Assembly (NCBI GenBank): GCA_903929485.1
Contig: CAIYUY010000233.1
Span: forward strand, 1-43,102
Length of the DNA: 43,102 bases
DNA from: an uncultured Desulfuromonadales bacterium
GTDB lineage: Bacteria > Desulfobacterota > Desulfuromonadia > Geobacterales > CAIOGM01
Direction: 5' to 3'
The notes beneath the pieces are model-generated. The model ran no database searches and was not told where the DNA came from. It saw only the letters and a program-made list of their open reading frames with translations. Positions 26,201-32,227 of this stretch are shown here, in pieces. Position 1 is the stretch's first letter. Each line of letters starts with the position of its first letter. A program made the position numbers and the translations under genes.

Positions 26201-26705
26201 CACGGGGAGCATCTTGTCCCATGACTGTTGTCGGCGCGGTCGGCTCTGGGGAGAAGGGGGTGCGCAGGGCAAACCGTTGACGCGGCGAGTCATGGGGAGA
26301 TCGCGGGGAAGGGGGACTCTCCGGTGGGGCAAGTCCCAGCATCGTAGCCACCTCCGCCAAGTGCCCCCTGTCGAAACGGACATGGCCCAGGCATCCCGGC
26401 GTCACCAGTCGCTTGAGGATCGCCATGACGGAAACCGCGCCGGCTGAGCCGCGGAAACCTTCACCGGTGACTTCCAGTTCCCCTGCGTTGATGGAAATGG
26501 TTACCGTGGAGAGCCCGGCGACCTTCACCACCAGTTTTCTCCCCCCCTCCAGCAGGGAGATGGTGTCGATGACCGGGTGGGCGCAGCAGTTGAATCCTTC
26601 CGCCACGGCATCCTTATCCGCCAGCAGATAGATGTCACCCGACGGGGTTTGCCGCAGAAGTTCCAGGACGGTGGGCGCCGAAGCGTTTTCGGGTTCTTTA
26701 TTCAT
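23211..26705 (-). CDS. SNF2-family helicase/translocase (bacterial Rad54-like)
   Basis: The product is 1164 residues. The C-terminal ~480 residues are a SNF2 ATPase: Walker A DDMGLGKTVQ near residue 729, DEAQ Walker B near 825, SAT-equivalent LTGTPMENHLGEY, and motif VI SDRAHRIGQTGQV near 1100, all intact. The N-terminal ~640 residues form the long beta-rich accessory region typical of bacterial SNF2 proteins, without a recognisable SWIM zinc finger. Such proteins translocate on double-stranded DNA; bacterial functions range from transcription recycling to phage defence, and none is evident here. The ATG lies six bases from the rplI terminator and has only a weak ribosome site (AAGTGA), so the promoter must overlap the terminator or rplI. 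Confidence 0.93.
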   Translation of the reverse strand: MNKEPENASAPTVLELLRQTPSGDIYLLADKDAVAEGFNCCAHPVIDTISLLEGGRKLVVKVAGLSTVTISINAGELEVTGEGFRGSAGAVSVMAILKRLVTPGCLGHVRFDRGHLAEVATMLGLAPPESPPSPRSPHDSPRQRFALRTPFSPEPTAPTTVMGQDAPRAYRLVLFEQSGSLTGQVRHGETPLYPGMQASRDLARFLAQQYFFRASQQYFHDFTSLPGKYPIVLKRPDGSERTLTYHDSSPRSAGVLFDLSHGRVTIRRTFDGAAHPPTEIRIVGECLFDLVSGAIHPFRNIQAWRFMDSVLDELRIREESTHGGHFLELSDAVSVDASFFSDTAIRANLSGFPSFTESCRFTFDGAPVDTAQTLSPSFFLSIASDLTQETVSLIPQGEASGVTFPLSHELFWLLSPAHRSRLSQPLKAKKRVTAMLEGGFALFAATTATGRTQAIRSALAPPDFAKRKIKAEAKEIVQGFMESAGHRMLVLLATADGWRFVVDDRKGQVRLVELLYRFFSLDPFGGEFRYPAELTLPRSELLPRLGELASALREAGFDLRFGGALLQQGEWEFTLEAVPATVGGAIDWFELRPEIRCNGELLSEETLKALLSGGMLPQGEALILLGDEQRRILELLVAGGGGAGKKKRTVEPVRIPRLQILDWLELRSHGVTLRLPPDMEQLITNLTRLERLPERPLPAGLHATLRPYQQEGYEWLAFLYEHRFGACLADDMGLGKTVQAITLLAGLAEGVIPSAAAPGTPHLVVVPPSLLFNWENELARFAPGLRVVTYSGAKRSLEFGDADIVLTSYGILQRDADKLAEIPFHVVIFDEAQQVKNLLASTTTAARRLNGQFTLALTGTPMENHLGEYYAIMDLSLPGLLGSYEEFRRKIDIRGFGGIDTLIRRTRPFVLRRTKQMIADELPPRMESDLYLELTTRQRALYQKTVEEVRGTVAEAYQAKAAGQARMIALTAILRLRQICLCPSLFIKGKVESPKLEALGDQLLELRDEGHSALVFSQFTGFLDIVQEGLKKRGLETLRLDGSTPVPKRKDLVKSFQESQGPRVFLISLKAGGKGLNLTRATYVYHLDPWWNPAVENQASDRAHRIGQTGQVTVTRLIMRHTVEEKMMSLKERKLKLYKALLEDATGAAGGSLTKADFDFLLGG

Positions 26706-26712
26706 GGTTCAC

Positions 26713-26752
26713 TTGAAAAAGCCCCACACAACTTTCATTGCGAGGGGCTTTT
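26713..26752 (-). terminator. Intrinsic terminator after rplI
   Basis: On the minus strand the stem AAAAGCCCC/GGGGCTTTT (26744-26752 with 26717-26725, 9 bp, 18-base loop) runs into a U-rich end. It lies 23 bases past the rplI stop and directly before the SNF2 start. Confidence 0.8.
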
Positions 26753-26775
26753 GTGTCATGCACCTTCGTAGTGAA

Positions 26776-27219
26776 CTACACTGCTGCTACGATGGAAACC
26801 TTGAGGGTCGCCGTGATTTCAGGGTGGATCTTCACCGGAATGGCATATTCGCCGGTGTGCTTGATGGGATCGGACACAATCTTCTTCCGGTCAACCTCTA
26901 TTCCTGCCTCGGAGAGCTTTTCGGCCAGTTCCTTGGTGGTAACGGCGCCGAAGAGTTTCCCTTCTTCACCTGCCTGATGGGATATGGAGAGGGCAAGCGC
27001 CTCGATTCTTGCGGCGAGACCGCGAGCAGATTCAAGAACCTTGTTTTTCTTATATTCCAGGTGCTTCTTGGTGTGTTCCAGCGCCTTGGCGTTTCTGTCG
27101 GTGGCTTCGACAACCAGCCCTTTGGGAAGGAGGTAGTTGCGGGCGTAACCGGGTGCTACCTTGACGATGTCGCCGATATGTCCAAGATGTTCGACGTTTT
27201 CCTTGAGAATGACTTGCAT
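26776..27219 (-). CDS. rplI: 50S ribosomal protein L9
   Basis: This 147-residue protein has the classical L9 layout: an N-terminal rRNA-binding domain (MQVILKENVEHLGHIGDIVKV, GYARNYLLPKGLVVEAT), a long connecting helix and a C-terminal domain ending SIVAAV. L9 sits at the L1 stalk base of the 50S subunit and limits frameshifting and misreading. The frame is open for 93 codons upstream, but homology and GGGAGGA eight bases before the ATG fix the start at 27219. It closes the rpsF-rpsR-DUF2232-rplI block; dnaB, a frequent next gene, is absent here and a terminator follows. Confidence 0.97.
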   Translation of the reverse strand: MQVILKENVEHLGHIGDIVKVAPGYARNYLLPKGLVVEATDRNAKALEHTKKHLEYKKNKVLESARGLAARIEALALSISHQAGEEGKLFGAVTTKELAEKLSEAGIEVDRKKIVSDPIKHTGEYAIPVKIHPEITATLKVSIVAAV

Positions 27220-27242
27220 GTGTAGTTCCTCCCAGCCTGAAG

Positions 27243-28184
27243 TTACAGGTTTTCCCCTGTTTTGGGGGTGCGAAAGTTGAGCCAGAGATCGAAGAGTCCC
27301 AAGAGGGTCACCCCGATGGCCAGATAGGGTTGTATCGCCAGCAGTACGTAGAAAATTCCCCGCATGAGGGAAGAAACGGCGAAGCGGTTGAAAAACGTGA
27401 TAATGATCGCTATTCCTTGGATGAAGTAGAGCCCCAGGGTGATGATGAGGATGTTGAGCGCTCCCTGGGAGAGGAGCGGATGGTCCGGCAGAAGGCAAAA
27501 CCCCGGTATGATGACCAGCCAGATCAGATGATCACTGTTCCGGTAGGCGTGGAACTCTCCCAGTTTCGGCGGTTGCAGCAGTCGTCCGGCGCTCTTGCGC
27601 AGCAGTGACAGGTTCAGTCCCGCAAAAGCCACCATGAGGAGGAGTAGTAGCGCGGGATACACCTGCCCCATGAGGAGGCCACTCTGCTTGAGCGCTTCCT
27701 GGATGGCCGACATCTCCTCCGGGGAAAAGCCCCCCTTCCGGTAGATGGCGGAGCTCTGGGCGATGCCGGCGGCAATCCCCCCACGGATCATTTTGTCCGG
27801 ATCGAAGCCGCTCACGAAGGCATAGGCTGCCATCGTAGCGATGGCAAGTAGTGCAATCAGCGAAACGGCGCCGGCGATACTCCGTACCCCCCCTTTTCCA
27901 CGTCGGAGAAACTCTCCCAGGAGTAGAGAAAGGAGGCCTGCTTGAAACAGGTAGAGGAGAGCCACCGTCGGTTCGGCGAAGGCCAGCACCGCCAGCGTGA
28001 CCAGCACAATGGCCAGACCCGCCGCCCGTCCCTGTTTCAGAAAATAAAACAGAGCCGGAAAGGGAGCAATGATCCCGGCCGGCGTGCCGATCAGGGGGAA
28101 GACGGCGTACGCCAGAAACAGCAGCAGTGTCGCCGCGCTCCCCTTGAAGACGTCACGGAGGGACTCCCTGTTTTCAGGAGTCAT
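27243..28184 (-). CDS. DUF2232 (YybS-like) membrane protein
   Basis: The product is a 313-residue polytopic membrane protein with about eight helices. The family (DUF2232, YybS-like) is repeatedly found between rpsR and rplI in deltaproteobacteria and near the same block in Firmicutes, but its function is not established; a distant relation to S-component-like transporters has been suggested. Sequence features are the N-terminal FLAYAVFPLIGTPAGIIAPFPALFY stretch split over the first helices, a soluble loop around 145-165, and a final helix LGLFDLWLNFR. It lies 11 bases after rpsR and 23 bases before rplI, so one mRNA is likely. The ribosome site is weak, which would lower its output relative to the ribosomal proteins. 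Confidence 0.88.
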   Translation of the reverse strand: MTPENRESLRDVFKGSAATLLLFLAYAVFPLIGTPAGIIAPFPALFYFLKQGRAAGLAIVLVTLAVLAFAEPTVALLYLFQAGLLSLLLGEFLRRGKGGVRSIAGAVSLIALLAIATMAAYAFVSGFDPDKMIRGGIAAGIAQSSAIYRKGGFSPEEMSAIQEALKQSGLLMGQVYPALLLLLMVAFAGLNLSLLRKSAGRLLQPPKLGEFHAYRNSDHLIWLVIIPGFCLLPDHPLLSQGALNILIITLGLYFIQGIAIIITFFNRFAVSSLMRGIFYVLLAIQPYLAIGVTLLGLFDLWLNFRTPKTGENL

Positions 28185-28195
28185 GTCGGTAACCG

Positions 28196-28474
28196 TTATT
28201 GAGCTACGTGCGCGGAGGCAATGGGGAGCAGGGCGATGTTTCTGGCCCGCTTGATTGCTTCGGAGATCTCACGCTGGTGAGCCGAGCAGTTCCCGGAAAT
28301 TCTCCGGGGTACGATCTTGCCCCGCTCACTGATGAAGTAGCGAAGGGTGCGCGGTTCCTTGTAGTCTACGCTCAGGGTCTTGTCGGCGCAGAAGCGGCAG
28401 ACTTTACGGCGCTGAAAAGTCCGCTTCTTCCGGGGGCCACTGGGGCGGGGTGATCTTTCTCTGTCGTCAGCCAT
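28196..28474 (-). CDS. rpsR: 30S ribosomal protein S18
   Basis: This 92-residue protein binds S6 and 16S rRNA in the 30S platform. The core [23 protein letters not shown] and [17 protein letters not shown] is fully typical. It is a Cys-containing (C+) S18: Cys26, Cys29, Cys63 and His66 (CRFC and CSAH) form a probable zinc site, the variant lost in C- paralogues. GAGAGGA precedes the ATG by eight bases. It lies between rpsF (41 bases upstream) and the DUF2232 gene. Confidence 0.97.
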   Translation of the reverse strand: MADDRERSPRPSGPRKKRTFQRRKVCRFCADKTLSVDYKEPRTLRYFISERGKIVPRRISGNCSAHQREISEAIKRARNIALLPIASAHVAQ

Positions 28475-28515
28475 GATATGTATCCTCTCTTTCGTTGGCA
28501 GTCGGTTGTCGATGT

Positions 28516-28887
28516 TTACGCTTCTTCTTCGGTCGTTTCGGGTTCCGTTGCGGATTCCTCCTCTTCGGAGACCTCGGCGACTACCGGCGCTATCGTCTCT
28601 TTTTCGATCTTGACGGTAAGATAACGAAGTATCCGATCGTCAAGCCGCAGACGGCGTTCCAGTTCCGCGACCAGCGTTTCGACGCCGTCGTACCGGAGGT
28701 ACACATACCGTCCCCTGGGGGACTTTTTGATGACATAGGCCAGTTTCCTGATGCCCCAATCTTCCAGGCGTTTCAGTTCGCCGCCGTTGCCGGAGATGAC
28801 ATCTTGAACCTTGTCCGTAAGGGCCTTCAGTTCATCCTCGGCCAGGTCCGGCTTGACGATATAGATCGTCTCGTACTTCCGTATCAT
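28516..28887 (-). CDS. rpsF: 30S ribosomal protein S6
   Basis: The product is 123 residues: an S6 core ([46 protein letters not shown]) with a C-terminal extension ending in about 20 mostly acidic residues ([13 protein letters not shown]), comparable to the region of E. coli S6 that receives glutamates. GAGGAG nine bases before the ATG gives a strong start. It opens the rpsF-rpsR-DUF2232-rplI unit. About 80 bases of leader with two hairpins precede it, which could be an S6:S18 autoregulatory element. Confidence 0.97.
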   Translation of the reverse strand: MIRKYETIYIVKPDLAEDELKALTDKVQDVISGNGGELKRLEDWGIRKLAYVIKKSPRGRYVYLRYDGVETLVAELERRLRLDDRILRYLTVKIEKETIAPVVAEVSEEEESATEPETTEEEA

Positions 28888-29126
28888 ACTTTTATTCTCC
28901 TCTTGGGTTTTGTAGCCCCGGTCCCGCCCGGAGCAAGGAGCGACGGCCGATGTGACCGTCTCGTGGGAACTGAAACTAATAACACGATGGGGGGGATTGA
29001 TTCAAGGTTTTTTTTGAGGAAACGAGATCGTTCCGCTCTTTTCCTCATTTCCCGCGGGAATCTTTCACGATCCGGATCTTCGTGGCACTTGCCGGAAACC
29101 GGCTTGCCGCCGACATCCAACGTCAT
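28884..29126 (-). CDS. Doubtful 80-residue ORF overlapping rpsF leader
   Basis: A frame starts at ATG 29126, overlapping the stop of the preceding small gene (ATGA), and its own TGA overlaps the rpsF ATG. AAGGAG lies 11 bases upstream. The first 40 residues (MTLDVGGKPVSGKCHEDPD onward, basic) could be a real protein, but the second half runs through the proposed rpsF promoter and leader and reads like chance translation. No family recognised. Confidence 0.25.
   Translation of the reverse strand: MTLDVGGKPVSGKCHEDPDRERFPREMRKRAERSRFLKKNLESIPPIVLLVSVPTRRSHRPSLLAPGGTGATKPKRRIKV
28888..28968 (-). promoter_or_regulatory. Candidate structured rpsF leader (possible S6:S18 site)
   Basis: Two hairpins fold on the minus strand: GACGG/CCGTC at 28942-28960, and a 7-bp stem GCTCCGG/CCGGGGC at 28915-28934 with a 6-base loop, followed by ACAAAACCC and the ribosome site. 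Known rpsF leaders bind the S6:S18 complex; match to that consensus was not tested here. Confidence 0.35.
28976..29005 (-). promoter_or_regulatory. Candidate sigma-70 promoter for the rpsF operon
   Basis: On the minus strand TTGAAT (29000-29005) and TATTAG (28976-28981) are separated by 18 bases, placing the start of transcription about 80 bases before the rpsF ATG. Confidence 0.4.
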
Positions 29127-29311
29127 CTTTTCGTCAACTCCTTGAGGGCGGTAACAAATTCCCGTGCCGACTCTACTGCACCCCTTGAATCTTCTTCTGA
29201 AACTTCGGCAAAGTCCCGGTAGTCCAGTTCCATCCGTTCATCGAACAGATCATAGAGCATTCGCGCAAATGTTGCCGCTACTCTGTTTTTCAATTTACTA
29301 CTCCCTTGCAT
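29123..29311 (-). CDS. Small conserved-looking protein upstream of rpsF
   Basis: This is a 62-residue, mostly helical, charged protein (FARMLYDLFDERMELDYRDF, then an acidic stretch and EFVTALKELTKR). I do not recognise a family. Two starts are possible: ATG 29311, with no ribosome site, or TTG 29293, which has AAGGGAG seven bases before it and would give 56 residues (LKNRVAATFARML). The second is better supported by the ribosome site. It lies 36 bases after the NlpC/P60 gene on the same strand. Codon use looks more like a real gene than the overlapping ORF downstream. Confidence 0.5.
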   Translation of the reverse strand: MQGSSKLKNRVAATFARMLYDLFDERMELDYRDFAEVSEEDSRGAVESAREFVTALKELTKR

Positions 29312-29347
29312 GGTTGGTTTTGTTTAACACCGACAGTTCGCTTCATG

Positions 29348-30733
29348 CTAGCGGAGTTCGCAGCTGTCAGTCACAATCCGGATACTGCTGACCCTTTCCA
29401 GGAGCGGTCCGGCGGCCAGCGCCAGTTCACTCCCCGGAGCGAGGGTGGTGACAACAGCCTTCCCCACGATCTGCTTCCTCTCCTTTCCTGCCTGATCCCT
29501 GACGGTGACCCCCCAGAGGTCGTGAAACACCAGTGGTTTTCCCTCCTTCTTCCCCACGTAGAGCAGGATATGCCCCTTCAGGTAAAGCAGCGTCAGGAAA
29601 GGAACCCCCTTCTCCATGATAATCTCAGCCTTCTCGTCAATGCTCTTTCCCGCAAGGGAAACCACCGTTCCCCCATGGGTCTGGTCGTAGGAGCCCCGCC
29701 CAAGCCAGATACCGAAGGGGAGGAAAAAATCGCGGGTGAGGGCCGAGCAGTCTCGATCGTCGAACAGCTCACCCCAGCCATAGGGGGTGCCGATCATCTG
29801 GTTGCCGATACGGGCGATTGTCGCTCCGGTGAATTCCAGCGGGTGCCGCCCGGCGATCTCCTTGGGTATCCTGGCCCGTAACTCCTCCACCGATCCGCCG
29901 GGCTCTTTCCGCGCAGCCAGATACACCTCGAAAAACTCCTCCGTTTCCAGGGCCAAGGGGAGAATGGTTCCGATCTTGGCCATCCGGACATAGGCTCCGG
30001 AGCTGTCACGCAGCGGAGAGAAATCCTTGACAATGACTACTTGTTCCGCGTTTCGCCACCAGTGGCTGGTCGGTTCATCGGGAAAGGCCAGATCCCGCGT
30101 CTCGATCCAGCCGCTGGCGTAGGAAGTTTCCACGAACAGCCAGAGGCCATCGCGGGAGGTGTGAAGAATCCGGAGCGGCTCGCCCAACTTAACGCCACTC
30201 TGCTGAAGCATGTCGAAGGGAAAGCTGTCGGGACCTTGGAAGAACGGTTTGTCAGTGGGGAGGACCCGCATGTTGGTGGCGACGGTGGTGATGCCGCGGC
30301 GGTTCAGGGTGGGGAGGCGCCCCAGGTCACAGTTTTCCCGGAGTGAGGCGAGGAGGGGGCGGGGAATCAGCCGCCGGTTCTCGCCGTACCACTCCTTGCC
30401 CAGCTCTTCGTTCATGGCGCGGATCATGTCGGAAGGATCGAAGAGGGGTGGTCCGCTGTTCCAGGGGGAGAAGTAACGTTTCCGGAATTGGGCGGAGAGG
30501 CTCTCTCGGCAGAGCGGAGCGATAGCGTCCCTGGCCAGGGAGGAGCTGTAGGCGCTCATCTCCTGGGGAAGGGTCCGGACGTCAAAAAGCTCATAGTCGG
30601 GAGGGAGAGGAGGATGTTCCTCCACTTGGGGGAGAACCTCCCGGACCGCTATTTTTTCCGGCGAAGGAGCAGCGGGGGAACCGGCGGCTGTCGTCATAAC
30701 GGCCAGGAGGAGCAGGGGGATAAGTGTCGTCAT
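29348..30733 (-). CDS. Secreted SH3/NlpC-P60 peptidoglycan endopeptidase
   Basis: The product is 461 residues with a signal peptide (LIPLLLLAVMTTAAGSPAA). The layout matches the N-terminal helical clip, SH3b1, SH3b2 and NlpC/P60 architecture known from a Desulfovibrio homologue. The helical domain spans about 45-145, two SH3-like domains 150-290, and the papain-like catalytic domain 295-425 with Cys329 (DDRDCSALTRDF), His388 (KGHILLYVG) and a polar third residue at His404. The enzyme should cleave a gamma-D-Glu-diaminopimelate type bond in stem peptides, in the periplasm. The frame is open much further upstream, but the signal peptide and the overlap of ATG 30733 with the TGA of the preceding gene fix the start. 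Confidence 0.9.
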   Translation of the reverse strand: MTTLIPLLLLAVMTTAAGSPAAPSPEKIAVREVLPQVEEHPPLPPDYELFDVRTLPQEMSAYSSSLARDAIAPLCRESLSAQFRKRYFSPWNSGPPLFDPSDMIRAMNEELGKEWYGENRRLIPRPLLASLRENCDLGRLPTLNRRGITTVATNMRVLPTDKPFFQGPDSFPFDMLQQSGVKLGEPLRILHTSRDGLWLFVETSYASGWIETRDLAFPDEPTSHWWRNAEQVVIVKDFSPLRDSSGAYVRMAKIGTILPLALETEEFFEVYLAARKEPGGSVEELRARIPKEIAGRHPLEFTGATIARIGNQMIGTPYGWGELFDDRDCSALTRDFFLPFGIWLGRGSYDQTHGGTVVSLAGKSIDEKAEIIMEKGVPFLTLLYLKGHILLYVGKKEGKPLVFHDLWGVTVRDQAGKERKQIVGKAVVTTLAPGSELALAAGPLLERVSSIRIVTDSCELR

Positions 30734-31050
30734 TTTCGTTTGTCCGCGCAGATATGGAGCCGGCAATGGAGGCAGTTTCGCAGGTAGAGAGGGGTGATTC
30801 CATGCATGTGGAACAGGTTGCCGCAGCGGGGGCATTTGGCGGTGGTGACGAAAAAGACTCCGATGATGAGCAGGATAAGCCAGATTCCGAAGAAGAGTCC
30901 CGTGGCCCGGTCCGATCCGGTGAGGGTGAGGCAGCTCCAGATACCGGGGAGATAGATGAGGATGAGCGACCAGAGGAGCCAGCGGCGTTTCCGAACCTTG
31001 CGCAATCCCGCTGCCATGATTGCCGGGTCGACACTGCTCTGTTCGTCCAT
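30730..31050 (-). CDS. Small membrane protein with C-terminal zinc ribbon
   Basis: The product is 106 residues with two membrane helices (about 24-44 and 50-70) followed by a cytoplasmic zinc ribbon with CPRC (73-76) and CLHC (93-96). I recognise no named family; such proteins are usually unannotated. GAGAGGA lies shortly before the ATG. Its TGA overlaps the ATG of the NlpC/P60 gene, so the two are translationally coupled, suggesting a linked envelope role. Confidence 0.8.
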   Translation of the reverse strand: MDEQSSVDPAIMAAGLRKVRKRRWLLWSLILIYLPGIWSCLTLTGSDRATGLFFGIWLILLIIGVFFVTTAKCPRCGNLFHMHGITPLYLRNCLHCRLHICADKRK

Positions 31051-31114
31051 GTTTCTCTCCTCTCTGTTGTTCCTCTACGTTTCTACCACAGGAGCGTGGG
31101 GATGTGTAAGGCAA

Positions 31115-31142
31115 TTGATAATTGACAGTTGATAGTTGACGG
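31115..31142. repeat. Four-copy heptamer repeat TTGAYAR upstream of the Dnmt2-like gene
   Basis: TTGATAA, TTGACAG, TTGATAG and TTGACGG follow each other without gaps (31115-31142). Each copy resembles a -35 hexamer. Confidence 0.8.
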
Positions 31143-31150
31143 TTTACTCT
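31122..31150 (+). promoter_or_regulatory. Candidate sigma-70 promoter for the Dnmt2-like gene
   Basis: The second heptamer gives a perfect TTGACA (31122-31127), followed after 17 bases by TACTCT (31145-31150). The coding start is 61 bases downstream. Confidence 0.45.
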
Positions 31151-31210
31151 CCCGGAAAGCGGTGACTGGGGAGTGAGAACCAGTGAATAGAACTTAGAAC
31201 AGGTTTTTGT

Positions 31211-32137
31211 GTGATTTTGCGGGCAGTGGAATTATTCAGCGGAATCGGCGGGTTTGCCGCGGCGGTGGCGGAGCGGGCTGTGCGGGTGACGGCGGCCCTG
31301 GAGCAGGACCCGGCGGCCCTGGCGAGCTATCGTCTTAACTTCCCGGAGCACCCGACCCGGCAGGTGGATCTGGCGCGGATCAGCGCCTGGGAACTGACCG
31401 CCCCGGCCGTGGATCTCTGGTGGCTCTCCCCCCCCTGCCAGCCCTACTGCGAGCGTGGCGCCCGGCGTGACCTGGATGACGGTCGGGCAGGGAGCCTCGG
31501 CCACCTCATGGCGATCCTGGGACGGATTTCCGGAGAGCATCTCCCCCGCTGTTTGGCGTTGGAAAACGTCGCCGGCTTTGTGGGGTCCCAGGCCCATGGC
31601 CGCCTGGTGGACCTTCTGGCCGGACGGGGGTATGCTCTCCGGGAGCGACTCCTTTGTCCCACGGAACTGGGGATCCCATCCCGCCGCCCCCGCTATTACC
31701 TCACCGCATCTCTTCTGCCGCTGGCGGTGGAAAAACCGCTTTCCCCTCTCCCTCTGCGCCCACTTGCTCCATATCTTGACTTGGCGCCTGTTGAGACGCT
31801 CCCCCATGAACTCTTCCTCTCCCCTGAGATTGTGACCCGGTACGGCGGCGCTCTCCGTATCCTGGAGCCCACCGATCTTCATGCCTGCACCACCTGTTTC
31901 ACCTCCGGCTACGGTCGGTCACTGGTCAATGCCGGTTCGTATCTGAGCTGCGGTTCCCGGGTTCGCCGTTTCATGCCGGAGGAGATCGTCCGGCTGCTTC
32001 ATTTTCCGGCAACCTTCACTTTTCCCCAAGGGATGACGCTCCGGAGGAGATGGGGCTTGGCCGGGAACAGCCTCTCCGTCGTTGCCGTGAGGGAGGTTCT
32101 CACGGCGTTTCCGGAACTGGCGGGAATTCACGGATAA
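31211..32137 (+). CDS. Dnmt2-type cytosine-5 methyltransferase (probable tRNA methyltransferase)
   Basis: This 308-residue protein has the C5-methyltransferase order: motif I ELFSGIGGF (7-15), motif IV SPPCQPY with catalytic Cys76, motif VI ENV (118-120), motif VIII RPRYYL (159-164) and motif X GNSLSV. What sets it apart from DNA methyltransferases is the short target domain with TCFTSGYGRSLVNAGSYL (228-245), equivalent to the CFTxxYG...GTGS signature of Dnmt2/TRDMT1. Dnmt2 enzymes methylate C38 of tRNA; the G. sulfurreducens homologue is reported to act on tRNA-Glu. The start is GTG 31211; TTG 31217 and GTG 31226 are alternatives. There is no restriction partner nearby, and an EF-G paralogue lies downstream. 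Confidence 0.88.
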   Translation: MILRAVELFSGIGGFAAAVAERAVRVTAALEQDPAALASYRLNFPEHPTRQVDLARISAWELTAPAVDLWWLSPPCQPYCERGARRDLDDGRAGSLGHLMAILGRISGEHLPRCLALENVAGFVGSQAHGRLVDLLAGRGYALRERLLCPTELGIPSRRPRYYLTASLLPLAVEKPLSPLPLRPLAPYLDLAPVETLPHELFLSPEIVTRYGGALRILEPTDLHACTTCFTSGYGRSLVNAGSYLSCGSRVRRFMPEEIVRLLHFPATFTFPQGMTLRRRWGLAGNSLSVVAVREVLTAFPELAGIHG

Positions 32138-32154
32138 CTGTCGCCGATAACAGC

Positions 32155-32184
32155 TTGCCTTGCGGATCGCAAAAATGGTACTAT
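32155..32184 (+). promoter_or_regulatory. Candidate promoter for the EF-G paralogue
   Basis: TTGCCT (32155-32160), an 18-base spacer and TACTAT (32179-32184) lie 44 bases before the ATG. A short palindrome TTGCG/CGCAA sits inside the spacer. Confidence 0.35.
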
Positions 32185-32227
32185 TGGAAAAATTTATCTA
32201 ACTTGTTAGTGTTGGGACGTGATCACT

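Noticed and set aside
23211-26705. DISARM- or phage-defence-type SNF2 locus
   Set aside because: Neighbours lack the nuclease, methylase or DUF1998 partners of known defence systems; flanks are housekeeping genes.
28991-29020. Possible terminator upstream of rpsF from the run of eight T
   Set aside because: No stem precedes the T-run in either direction; the run is part of the small frame and promoter region.
31211-32137. Restriction-modification system methyltransferase
   Set aside because: No endonuclease or specificity gene lies nearby and the target region has Dnmt2 signatures.
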